A stretch of 64,000 nucleotides of DNA from Polaromonas sp. P2-4 (GTDB lineage: Bacteria; Pseudomonadota; Gammaproteobacteria; Burkholderiales; Burkholderiaceae_C), in contig CP087965.1 in NCBI GenBank assembly GCA_024703855.1, forward strand, positions 4,208,001 through 4,272,000, read 5' to 3'. A program made the translations under genes and the position numbers. Shown here one piece after another: positions 27,383-36,520 of the stretch. Under the pieces are notes generated by a model, which saw only the letters and a list, made by a program, of their open reading frames with translations, was not told the origin of the DNA and did not search any database. Positions within the stretch are counted from its first letter, which is position 1. Every line of letters starts with the position of its first letter.

Positions 27383-29042
27383 GTGAACAATGACACTCGT
27401 GTTGACTATCAAACCAACCCCGGTCGCTATAAACACTGGGCGCTGAAGTTTGAAGGGCCCGTCGCCACGCTGACGGCTGACTTTGACGAAAACGCAGGCC
27501 TGCGACCTGGCTACAAGCTCAAGCTCAACAGCTACGACCTTGGCGTTGATATTGAGCTCAATGATGCGATTAACCGCATTCGCTTCGAGCATCCGGAAGT
27601 GCGCACGGTGGTGGTGACCAGTGCCAAAGAGAAGGTGTTCTGCTCGGGCGCCAACATCTTCATGCTGGGTGTCAGCAGCCATTCCTGGAAGGTGAATTTC
27701 TGCAAATTCACCAATGAGACCCTGTAACGGACTGGAAGACTCCTCCAAACACAGCGGCCTGAAGTTTCTTGCCGCCGTCAATGGCGCATGTGCGGGGGGT
27801 GGTTATGAATTGGCGCTGGCCTGCGATGAAATCATCCTCGTTGATGACCGCTCCAGCGCGGTGAGCCTGCCCGAGGTGCCGCTGCTGGGCGTGCTGCCCG
27901 GTACCGGTGGCCTGACACGCGTCACCGACAAGAAGCATGTGCGCCACGACCTGGCCGACCTGTTCTGCACCAGCGTCGAAGGCGTGCGCGGCCAGAAGGC
28001 CAAGGACTGGCGCCTGGTGGACGACATCGCCAAGCCACAGGTCTTTGCCCAGAAAGTTCGGGAGCGGGCGCTCGAACTGGCCGCCACGAGCGACCGGCCT
28101 GCCGATGGCAAAGGTGTCATGCTGCCGCCGGTGGCGTGCGTGATCGAAGCAGACGCACTGCGCTACCCGAACGTCACGGTCGAGATCGACCGCGCCAAGC
28201 GCACCGCCACCTGGACCGTCAAGGGCCCCACCGGCGCCCAGCCCACCGACGTGGCCGGCATTGAAGCCGCAGGTGCCGCCTGGTACCCCTTGCAGATGGC
28301 GCGCGAACTGGAAGACGCCATCCTGCAAATGCGCACCAACGAACTGGACATTGGCACCTGGCTGATCAAGACCCAGGGCGATTCGGCTGCCGTGCTGGCG
28401 ATGGATGCCACCTTGCTGGCCCATCAAAACCACTGGCTGGTGCGTGAAACGATTGGGTTGCTGCGCCGCACGTTCAGCCGGTTGGATGTGTCGTCGCGCA
28501 GCCTGTTTGCGCTGATCGAGCCAGGCTCCTGCTTTGCCGGTACCTTCCTCGAGCTGGCCCTGGCCTGCGACCGCAGCTACCACCTGGCACTGCCGGACGA
28601 CGAGTCTGGCGCGCCGAAGATCACCGTGGGCGAGGTCAACTTCAGCCTGTACCCGATGGTGACGGAACAGAGCCGCCTGGGTCGCCGTTTCTACAACGAA
28701 CAACCTGCACTGGACGCGGTACGCGCCAGCATGGGCCAGTCGCTCGATGCTGACGCTGCGTTCGCCCTCGGCCTGGTCACGTCAAACCCCGACGACATCG
28801 ACTGGGCCGACGAAGTACGTATTGCCGTCGAAGAGCGCGTGGCGATGTCGCCCGATGCCCTCACGGGCATGGAGGCCAACCTGCGCTTCAACGGCCCTGA
28901 AAACATGTTCACCCGTGTCTTCGGGCGGCTCACCGCCTGGCAGAACTGGATCTTCCAGCGCCCCAACGCCGTCGGCGAAAAGGGTGCCCTGAAGGTCTAT
29001 GGCAAAGGCGACAAGGCCCAGTTCGACTGGAACCGCGTCTAG
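27383..29042 (+). CDS. boxC: Benzoyl-CoA-dihydrodiol lyase, frameshifted
   Basis: Opens the ring of the benzoyl-CoA epoxide/dihydrodiol, giving 3,4-dehydroadipyl-CoA semialdehyde and formate. A large crotonase-fold protein of 553 residues: VVVTSAKEKVFCSGANIFMLG, FLAAVNGACAGGGYELALACDE, SLPEVPLLGVLPGTGGLTR, and a second crotonase-like half with IEPGSCFAGTFLELALACDRSYHL. GTG start at 27383 with GAGGAG upstream. The frame breaks at about 27730: ACCCTGTAACGG read without the T gives NETRNGLED, so an inserted base is likely. It is followed by boxB after 89 bases. Confidence 0.93.
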
Positions 29043-29131
29043 ACACAAGTTCTCGTTGTGCGGCGCGAGTCCGGGTGGCGCACCGCAACCGAATCCATCC
29101 CCCGAATCAGCCTTGTTTTTTGGAGACCACG

Positions 29132-30559
29132 ATGTCCAGCATTAACTACAGCGAAAAGATTCCCAACAACGTCAACCTGAGCGAAGACCGCACGCTGCAG
29201 CGTGCGCTCGAACAGTGGCAGCCCAATTTCATCAACTGGTGGGACGACATTGGGCCCGAAGGCTCGACCAACTCGGACGTCTACCTGCGGACTGCCGTGA
29301 GCGTGGATCCACAAGGCTGGGCCCAGTTTGGCCATGTGAAGATGCGCGACTACCGCTGGGGTATTTTCCTCAACCCGGGCGAAACCGACCGTACCATCCA
29401 CTTTGGCGATCACAAGGGCGAAAAAGCCTGGCAGGACGTTCCTGGTGAATACCGGGCCAACCTGCGCCGCATCATCGTCACGCAGGGCGACACCGAGCCG
29501 GCGTCTGTCGAGCAGCAGCGCCACCTCGGCCTGACCGCCCCCAGCATGTATGACCTGCGCAACCTCTACCAGATCAACGTCGAGGAAGGCCGCCACCTGT
29601 GGGCCATGGTTTATTTGCTGCACAAGCATTTTGGCCGCGATGGCCGCGATGAAGCCGAGGGCCTGCTGGAGCGCCGCAGCGGGGACGCGAACAATCCGCG
29701 CATCCTGGGCGCCTTCAACGAAGCCACGCCGGACTGGCTGAGTTTCTTCATGTTCACCTATTTCACCGACCGCGACGGCAAGTTCCAGCTTTGTGCGCTG
29801 GCGGAAAGCGCTTTTGACCCGCTGGCCCGCACGACCAAGTTCATGCTGACCGAAGAAGCGCACCACATGTTCGTGGGCGAAAGCGGCATTTCCCGCGTCA
29901 TCCAGCGCACCTCGCAGAAGATGAACGAACTCAAGACCGACGACGTGGGCAAGCTGCGCGCCGCCGGCGTGATCGACCTGCCGACCATCCAGCGCTATAT
30001 CAACTTCCATTACAGCGTCACGATCGACTTGTTCGGTGCCGATGAGTCCAGCAATGCCGCCACCTTCTACAGCACCGGCCTGAAAGGCCGCTACGAAGAA
30101 GGCAAGCGCGTGGATGACCATGCGCTCAAGGGCCAGACCTACAAGGTGCTCGAAGCACGCAATGGCGAACTGGTGGAAAAAGAAGTGCCGATGCTCAATG
30201 CGCTTAATGAAGTGCTGCGCGACGACTACATCAAGGACTCGGTGGCCGGTGTCGAGCGCTGGAACAAGGTGCTTGAAAAAGCGGGGATTTCCGTCAAACT
30301 CAGGGTGCCGCACAAGGCTTTTCACCGCAACATCGGCGCGCTGTCAGGCGTCAAGGTGTCGCCGGATGGCCGCGTGGTGTCCGAAGCCGAATGGAATGCC
30401 TCGGTGGGCCAATGGTTGCCCAGCAACGAAGACCGCGCTTACGTCGCCAGCCTGATGGGCCGCGTGGTCGAACCAGGCAAGTTTGCCAACTGGATTGCAC
30501 CGCCGGTGATGGGTATCAATCGCCAGTCGATCGACTTCGAATATGTTCGATTCAACTGA
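29132..30559 (+). CDS. boxB: Benzoyl-CoA 2,3-epoxidase, oxygenase component
   Basis: An intact 475-residue diiron oxygenase that, with reductase BoxA, epoxidises benzoyl-CoA using O2. Start MSSINYSEKIPNNVNLSEDRTL. Putative diiron ligands are visible as Glu122 (QGDTEP), Glu152 and His155 (VEEGRHLWAM), and Glu242 and His245 (TEEAHHMF), matching the known pattern with an offset of two. The family signatures FINWWDDIGPEG and GINRQSIDFEYVRFN at the end are present. A family A repeat follows, then boxA. Confidence 0.96.
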   Translation: MSSINYSEKIPNNVNLSEDRTLQRALEQWQPNFINWWDDIGPEGSTNSDVYLRTAVSVDPQGWAQFGHVKMRDYRWGIFLNPGETDRTIHFGDHKGEKAWQDVPGEYRANLRRIIVTQGDTEPASVEQQRHLGLTAPSMYDLRNLYQINVEEGRHLWAMVYLLHKHFGRDGRDEAEGLLERRSGDANNPRILGAFNEATPDWLSFFMFTYFTDRDGKFQLCALAESAFDPLARTTKFMLTEEAHHMFVGESGISRVIQRTSQKMNELKTDDVGKLRAAGVIDLPTIQRYINFHYSVTIDLFGADESSNAATFYSTGLKGRYEEGKRVDDHALKGQTYKVLEARNGELVEKEVPMLNALNEVLRDDYIKDSVAGVERWNKVLEKAGISVKLRVPHKAFHRNIGALSGVKVSPDGRVVSEAEWNASVGQWLPSNEDRAYVASLMGRVVEPGKFANWIAPPVMGINRQSIDFEYVRFN

Positions 30560-30560
30560 A

Positions 30561-30643
30561 GGGCCCCGTCGCCGGGCCGCCCCAAGACGGGAGCGTCCCC
30601 TTGGGGAACCGATGCCGAAGGCGTCCGAGGGGCAGAAAGGAAT
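30561..30643 (-). repeat. Family A repeat, degenerate copy (A4)
   Basis: GCCGGGCCGCCCCAAG...GTCCCCTTGGGGAAC...TCCGAGGGGCAG lies in the gap between boxB and boxA. It keeps the GGGCCGCCCC end and an inner CCCCTTGGGG palindrome but lacks the GTGGGGGCC end. Confidence 0.7.
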
Positions 30644-30645
30644 GT

Positions 30646-31924
30646 ATGGACATGGCCGTTGACGTGAAGGTGATCAAGCAGCACTTGATCGACCCCGAAA
30701 TCTGCATTCGCTGCAACACCTGCGAATCGATCTGCCCGGTCAATGCGATCACGCATGATGATCGGAACTACGTGGTCAGGGCCGATGTCTGCAACAGCTG
30801 CATGGCGTGCATTTCGCCCTGCCCGACGGGCTCGATCGACAACTGGCGCATCATGCCCAAGGTCAAGGCCTACTCCATCGAGGAGCAACTGACCTGGGAC
30901 GTGCTCCCTGCCGAGCTCACCGCCGATCAACTGGCGGCCGAAGGGGTGGCCGTGGTGGACGAGGACGCGATCACGCTGCCGCCGGCGCCCGCCGCTGCCC
31001 GCGGCGGCGAGCGGCGAGGAACCGTTCGATTCGGCGGCGTACGGGGCAACGCGGCCGCCCTGGTCGGCCGCCCATGCCTACACCAACCTCTATGGCCCCA
31101 AGCAACCTACGGCCGCCACGGTGGTTGGCAACTTCAACTGCACCGAAGCCGGATTCGCCAACGAAACCCATCACATCGTGCTCGATATGGGGGCCATGCC
31201 ATTCCCGGTGCTCGAAGGCCAGTCGATCGGCATCTTGCCGCCGGGCGTGGACGCCAAGGGCCGGCCGCACACGGCGCGCCAGTACTCGATCGCCAGCCCG
31301 CGCAACGGCGAGCGGCCCGGCTACAACAACATCTCGCTGACCGTGAAGAGGGTCACCGCGGACCACCAGGGCAAACCGGCGCATGGTGTCGCGTCAAATT
31401 ACGTCTGCGACCTGGTGGTCGGCGACACCGTGCAGTTGATCGGCCCGTTCGGCAACTCGTTCCTGATGCCCAACCACCCGCGCTCGAACATCGTGATGAT
31501 CTGCACCGGCACCGGTAGCGCGCCGATGCGCGCGATGACCGAGTGGCGGCGTCGTTTGCGCAAGAGCGGCAAGTTCGAAGGCGGCAAGCTGATGCTGTTC
31601 TTTGGCGCGCGGACGCAGCAGGAGCTGCCCTACTTCGGCCCGCTGCAGAACCTGCCCAAGGACTTCATCGACATCAACCTCGCGTTCTCGCGCACGCCGG
31701 GGCAGCCCAAGCGCTACGTGCAGGACCTGATGCGCGAGCGGGCGATCGACCTGGTCGCGCTCCTGAAAGACCCGAACACCTATATCTACGTCTGCGGCTT
31801 GAAGAGCATGGAGGAAGGCGTTGTCCTCGCGCTGCGCGATGTGGTGCAGGAGGCCGGACTGTCATGGGAAACCCTTGGTGCCGCGCTCAAGAGCGAAGGC
31901 CGGCTGCACCTCGAAACCTACTGA
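30646..31924 (+). CDS. boxA: Benzoyl-CoA 2,3-epoxidase, reductase component, frameshifted
   Basis: Electron donor to BoxB. The N-terminal ferredoxin domain has two 4Fe-4S motifs, CIRCNTCESICP and CNSCMACISPCP; the C-terminal half is a ferredoxin-NADP reductase-like FAD/NADPH module (RQYSIASPRNGE, ICTGTGSAPMRAM, YIYVCGLKSMEEGV). Start at ATG 30646. The frame breaks in the linker around 31000-31010, where the second frame gives EEPFDSAAYGATRPPWSAAHAYTNLYGP. About 425 residues joined, usual for BoxA. Confidence 0.93.
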
Positions 31925-31934
31925 AGGGCGCGCG

Positions 31935-32079
31935 ATGGCAACGTTGGGATGGGGATCTCGCCCCAAGGCGTCGTGCCGGCATCGAGGCCGAACGCATCGG
32001 TCTGGTCAGCCTTGCCGTGCCCGACGATCAGTTGCTGGATCTCGAAACCACCAGCCTGTTTAACTTGTCTCAAAAGTGA
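31935..32079 (+). pseudogene. Fragment of an enoyl-CoA hydratase gene
   Basis: Directly after boxA, one frame reads AGIEAERIGLVSLAVPDDQLLD before running into LETTSLFNLSQK and a stop. EAERIGLVSLAVPDDQL is a typical enoyl-CoA hydratase stretch; no other part of such a gene is present. It looks like the rump of a deleted beta-oxidation gene once at the end of the box operon. Confidence 0.55.
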
Positions 32080-32138
32080 TTGCAAGGCGGAAATCTGATC
32101 CGTCTTACCACCCGTGCCCATGCTCCACAATCGGCACC

Positions 32139-32798
32139 ATGCGCAAACATCTTTCTGAAACCACCGGCCAGCAGCGCCTGGGTTATGGCTTGTTGGCTGG
32201 CTTGATGACCGCGGCGCTGCCCGTTCCCACGGCGTGGCAATTTCGCGGATTGTTGGGCTGGTGTGTGGGTGTTGCCGTTTATTTGCTGCTGTCCTGGTGG
32301 CTCTGTGTGCGCTTTGACTCACAACGCACGCGTGAGCGGGCTCAGGCGCAGGACGAGCCCAGTGTGGTGCTTTTTCTGTTGATGCTGCTGGCGACCATGG
32401 CCTGTGTGGCGGCCATCACCGTCATGATGCAGCAGGTACGTGCGCTTTCGGGCTTGTCGCACGCACTGCACCTTGTGCTGTCCCTGGCGGCGCTGGCTGG
32501 CTCGTGGTTTTTCATTCACGTCATGTTTGCGTTCCATTATGCGCACCGCTATTACCAGCAAGAAAAGCGCAAGGAACCGGGTGGTGCCGGCTTGCAGTTT
32601 CCCGGTGACCTTGATCCGGACTACTTTGATTTTTTGTACTACGCCCATGTTGTGGGCATGACCTCGCAGGTGTCTGACGTGCAGGTGACCTCGCGCGCAA
32701 TGCGTCGGCTCACGCTGTTGCACAGCGTGCTTTCCTTTGGCTTCAACATGTTGATACTGGCGCTCAGCATCAATGTGGTGGCCAGTGCGCTGCAGTGA
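32139..32798 (+). CDS. DUF1345 membrane protein
   Basis: An intact 219-residue integral membrane protein with about five hydrophobic segments (YGLLAGLMTAALPVP; LLGWCVGVAVYLLLSWWL; VVLFLLMLLATMACVAAITVMM; LHLVLSLAALAGSWFFIHVMFAFHYAHRYY; SVLSFGFNMLILALSINVVASAL). HVMFAFHYAHRYYQ and DFLYYAHVVGMTSQVSDVQVTS are hallmarks of DUF1345. Function unknown. It stands alone between the box cluster and a convergent EamA gene. Confidence 0.8.
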   Translation: MRKHLSETTGQQRLGYGLLAGLMTAALPVPTAWQFRGLLGWCVGVAVYLLLSWWLCVRFDSQRTRERAQAQDEPSVVLFLLMLLATMACVAAITVMMQQVRALSGLSHALHLVLSLAALAGSWFFIHVMFAFHYAHRYYQQEKRKEPGGAGLQFPGDLDPDYFDFLYYAHVVGMTSQVSDVQVTSRAMRRLTLLHSVLSFGFNMLILALSINVVASALQ

Positions 32799-32822
32799 GT
32801 CGCGCTGGCCTGCAGTGCTTGC

Positions 32823-33751
32823 TTAACGCCCCAGCTTCAGCAACCCGGTAGACAGCGCCGTGCCGCAAACAATCACTGCGGCGCACACCACCATCCAGGT
32901 TGTCACCGCTTCGCCGAGAAACAGCACGCCGTAGAGCACGGCAAACACCGGTACGACAAAGGTCACTGACACGCGCGTTGCGGGCCGGCGTTTTCAATCA
33001 GACGGAAAAACAGGATGTAGGCCACTCCGGTGCACAGCACGCCGACGGCCAGCAGGGCCAGCCAGGCCGTGCTGCCCGGCATTTGCGCGGGCCACAACCA
33101 CAGCGCCGGCAAGGCCAGGCCCAGCGTGGCACCGATCTGGCTGCCTGCGGCGGTGACCAGCGGGCTCAAGCCTGACAGATAGCGTTTGGTGTAACTGGCC
33201 GAAATGCCGTAGCAGACGCAGGCCAGCAGGCAGGCCAGCACGGCCCAGCCCGGCGCCACGCCCGAGGCGTCGGGCTTGAAGGTCGCCTTGTCCCAGGCCA
33301 GCATGGCCACACCGGCAAAGCCGACGACCAGGCCCAGCACGCGCGAGGCATTGGGTTTGTCTTTGAGCCAGGCCCAGGCCACCAGCGCGCCAAACATGGG
33401 CACGGTGGCATTCAGGATGGCCGAAAGCCCCGTAGTGATGGACAGCAGCGCAAACGAAAAGCAGGCAAACGGAATGCCGGAGTTGAGTACGCCGATGAAG
33501 AAAATCCGCTTCCAGTTCTTTTTGAGTTCAGGCAACAAGCCGCGCAACCACACGAGGGGCAGCAGGAACAGGGCGGCAATGGCCACGCGCACGGCGGCGG
33601 TGGGCAGCGGGCCAAACTCCACCGTACTGATGCGCATGAAAAGAAACGACGAGCCCCAGATGGCGGCCAGCAATATGAAATCAGTGCCCCAACTCCTGGG
33701 GCCGGACAGGGCGGCTGCGGGCAATGAAGCGCTGGGTAACTGAGAACTCAA
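32823..33751 (-). CDS. EamA/DMT-family transporter, frameshifted
   Basis: About 308 residues with ten hydrophobic segments in two EamA repeats (ILLAAIWGSSFLFMRIS at the start; ...VLCTGVAYILFFRLIENAGP near the end). The last repeat is in another frame (break near 32990: a missing G in GGCCCGCAACG), ending VTFVVPVFAVLYGVLFLGEA...TGLLKLGR. Probable TTG start at 33751, preceded by AGGAG. The substrate is unknown; family members export small metabolites. The MITE-like element C1 begins 17 bases upstream. Confidence 0.82.
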
Positions 33752-33767
33752 AGCGTGTGCTCCTGTA

Positions 33768-34006
33768 AGCCTAGAAACGGCAGTTGGATGCGCCCGAGTG
33801 CGCCGTGATCGGCGTGCCAGGCAAGGCGAGACAACGCAGTGGGCTCCTGCCCACAAGGCGGAGCAACGCAGCATGGCGCGTCGGAGCATGGTGCAATCGG
33901 GCGCATAGCGCTGTCACCCGGAAGATGAACGTGATCGAAGAGGAAAAAGTCAATGTGCATGCGGCTTATCCGAAGTTCGCGAGCGGTCAACTGCCGTTTC
34001 TAGGCT
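33768..34006. mobile_element. MITE-like element C1 with 19-bp terminal inverted repeats
   Basis: AGCCTAGAAACGGCAGTTG (33768-33786) is repeated in perfect inversion at 33988-34006, enclosing 201 bases without a gene. Inside is a hairpin GTGGGC-TCCT-GCCCAC (33839-33854) flanked by GGCAAGGCG and GGAGCAACGCAGCATGG. It fills the gap between the EamA gene and ogt and provides the last codons and stop of ogt. Confidence 0.75.
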
Positions 34007-34518
34007 AACGCACCCTCAAGCTTGAGTAATGCGGTTTTTCGATCGAGCCCGCCAGCATAGCCGGTGAGCGAGCCGTTGGCGCCCAGCACGCGGTGACAGG
34101 GCACGATGATGCTGACCGGGTTACGCCCGACGGCTGCACCCACGGCCCGCACTGCAGCGGGTTTGCCAATGCGGTTACTGACTTCGCTGTAGCTTGCCGT
34201 GTCGCCCTGTGCAATAGCCAGCAGCGCCTGCCACACCGATTGCTGAAAAGCCGTGCCGTAGCTCAAGTCCAGCGGGACATCAAAACTGGTGCGCTGGCCG
34301 GCGAAATAGTCGGTGAGCTGCTGGATGGTTTGTTGGAGTACCGGATGGTCGGCTTGGGTCGGCCACACCACGGAGCCAGTGAGCTCTTTTGGGAGGTGGC
34401 GCTGGCCTTCAAACCAGAGGCCGGCCAGGCCTTTGTCGGTCGCGGCAATGATCATCTTGCCCAGGGGACTTTGGAAAGTGGTCTGAACGATGGAGTTGTC
34501 GAATTTCATCTTGTTCAC
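34000..34518 (-). CDS. ogt: Methylated-DNA--protein-cysteine methyltransferase
   Basis: An intact 172-residue suicide repair protein that takes alkyl groups from O6-guanine. The acceptor cysteine lies in IVPCHRVLG; AYGTAFQQSVWQALLAI, YSEVSNRIGKPAAVRAVGAAVGRNP and the C-terminal GGLDRKTALLKLEG are typical. GTG 34518 or ATG 34509 may be the start. The stop codon and final residues lie within the right terminal repeat of element C1. It is adjacent to the Ada-AlkA gene, so the pair forms an alkylation-repair locus. Confidence 0.92.
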   Translation of the reverse strand: MNKMKFDNSIVQTTFQSPLGKMIIAATDKGLAGLWFEGQRHLPKELTGSVVWPTQADHPVLQQTIQQLTDYFAGQRTSFDVPLDLSYGTAFQQSVWQALLAIAQGDTASYSEVSNRIGKPAAVRAVGAAVGRNPVSIIVPCHRVLGANGSLTGYAGGLDRKTALLKLEGALA

Positions 34519-34570
34519 CTTTGAATGGTTTCGAGGTTTTGCCTGTTATTCAGGCCGTTTTAGGGTTCTG

Positions 34571-34611
34571 GCCCTTTAAATACGCACACAAGAAGCTATC
34601 AATTCAATAGC
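34571..34611 (-). repeat. Family B repeat (B4)
   Basis: GCCCTTTAAATACGC, ACACAAGAAGC and GCTATCAATTCAATAGC follow the family B order. It lies in the 254-base gene-free gap between ogt and ada-alkA. Confidence 0.5.
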
Positions 34612-34772
34612 GGTTCGGTGCTGTGCCGGCTGCAGGCGTTTTCAAGGGGAGGGCTGGCTCGATCATTCGCCGGTGATGGTCGCCCGAAGATGCTTTCCCG
34701 TCCAATGAAATCGCGGTGCCTGATTCATTCCTTAAACGCATAAATCGCTTCAATCCAATTTCTGTGGCGCCG

Positions 34773-36392
34773 TCAACCGGGCCGCTCCAGCGTGCCGCTC
34801 CAGGCGCGAATGACCGCATAACTGCGCCAGGGCTTCCAGGCCCTGGATGCCAGCTCGGCTTCCTTCGCCGGGTTTTTGCGTCCCTGCACGCCCAGGGCTT
34901 TGTGCAGCGCCACGTCGCCCGCCGGAAACGCATCGGGCCAGCGCAGGGCGCGCATGGCGATGTACTGCGCCGTCCAGTCGCCAATGCCGGGCAACTCCTT
35001 CAGCAAAGCCAGCGTGGCCTGCACATCGGCACCGCTGTGCAGTTGCAGGCGCTTCTCTGCCACGGCCTGGGCAATGCCGACAATGGCGGCCTGGCGCTGT
35101 TTGACGATGCCGAGCTGGCCCAGCGCATCACCGCTGGCCGCGGCCAGCACGGCAGGCGCGGGGAACAGGCGGGTCAATTGCGGCCAGGGGGTCTCTATCG
35201 GTTCGCCAAATTTGTCGACCATGCGCTGCGCCAGCGTGCGGGCCGCGGCCACCGTGATCTGCTGGCCCAGCACGGCGCGCACGGCCAGCTCGTAGCCGTC
35301 CAGCGCGCCGGGCACACGCAGCCCGTCGCCTTCGGGAAAGTGGGTGCGCAGCACGCTGTTGATGGCGGCCGGGTCGGCGTCCAGGTCGAAGGCCGCGCGC
35401 ACCCGGCGAATCACCAGCGGCAGCACTTCGCGCAGCGAGTCACTGACGTTGAGAACCAGCCGGGACCGCGCCTCATCAAAACTCGCCAGCAACCAGCCGG
35501 CATGCACCTTGCCGCCCGACTCAACACGAAATGTCCTGCCGATGCCCGGCTGCGGGGCGTCAACAGCTACGAATTCAATAGCGTTGATGGTCCGCTTGCT
35601 GAAAAGCCGAGCATGGCCTGCACGTCATAGGGCGGGCGGTAGCCGAGGCGGATGGTGATGCCCTGGCTTGCGCGACTGCTTTGGGCAACACCCTGGCGCC
35701 GCAACTGCGTGGGGTTGAGCTTGTAGTGCGCCACAAACGCGGCATTGAAGCGCCGCACGCTGGCGTAACCGCTGATCAGCGCGACTTGGGTGATGGGTAA
35801 AGCCGTGTCGGCCAGCAACTGCTTGGCCGTGTGCAGCCGCCGCGTTTGCAGGTACTGCATGGGCGACACACCAAACTGCGCTTCAAAAATCCGCCGCACA
35901 TGACGGTCGCTTACGCCCAGCCGCGCCGCCAGTTTTGCGACAGTGGGCTCCGGCCGCGCCGTAGTTTCGCCGCCGGGCCGCCCCAAGGCGAAATGCGCCC
36001 CTCCCCTGATGAAAGGGGCAGCGCACCGCCGAAGGCTCGCGAAGCGACAAGCGTGGGGGCCATGTAGTCAACCCAGACCTCGGGTTCATCCAGTAAGCGG
36101 GCCGCCTGGTGCGCCAGGATGTAAGACGCATCCTGGATCGACCACACCACCGAATGCGGTGCCAGCTCGGGCCGGCAACGCAGGCAGGGGCGAAAGCCGG
36201 CGTTTTCGGCCTGTGCGGCGTGCTTGAAGAAACGGCAGTTCTCACGCTTGGGGGTTTTGACGTTGCACACCGGCCGGCAGTAAATACCGGTGGAGGTCAC
36301 GGCGGTAAAAAGCTGCCATCAAAACGTGCATCGTGCGCCTTCAGGGCGCGGTAGCAGTCATCGTCGGCGAGAGGGGTGCTGGCGGGGGTCAT
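34773..36392 (-). CDS. Ada metal-binding/AraC HTH/AlkA glycosylase fusion, frameshifted, carrying a family A insertion
   Basis: Domains in order: Ada zinc/phosphotriester domain (DDDCYRALKAHDARFDGSF, then GIYCRPVCNVKTPKRENCRFF and FRPCLRCRPE with four Cys), AraC HTH (PTVAKLAARLGVSDRHVRRIF), AlkA N-domain, and HhH-GPD (LPGIGDWTAQYIAMRALRWPDAFPAGD with the catalytic Asp). It responds to and excises alkylated bases. Breaks occur near 36312 (a T-run one short), around 35960-35980 and near 35600. A family A copy of about 91 bp sits between the Ada part (EPEVWVDY) and the HTH (PEPTVAKL), a linker position, and a family B hairpin is coded near 35570. Confidence 0.85.
35972..36062 (-). repeat. Family A repeat inserted within ada-alkA (A5)
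   Basis: On the minus strand, ATGGCCCCCACGCTTGTCGC...CCTTTCATCAGGGG...TTGGGGCGGCCCGGCGG. It is read as MAPTLVASRAFGG... in the Ada frame with no stop. The 91-bp length would shift the frame by one, but a single-base error cannot be excluded. Confidence 0.8.
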
Positions 36393-36520
36393 GGGGAAAT
36401 AATACGCCGGGCAGAATTTTTGACTAGCCGTTTTCGGACATGTTCCCGAGGCCGCTGGAAAGGCCGCCCCCTACAATTGACGGGCTCCAAAGATTCATCC
36501 AACGACCAGGGATACTTCCA

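Noticed and set aside
29039..30325. A 428-codon open frame antisense to boxB
   Set aside because: Codon-bias shadow of the intact boxB gene with no recognisable domain.
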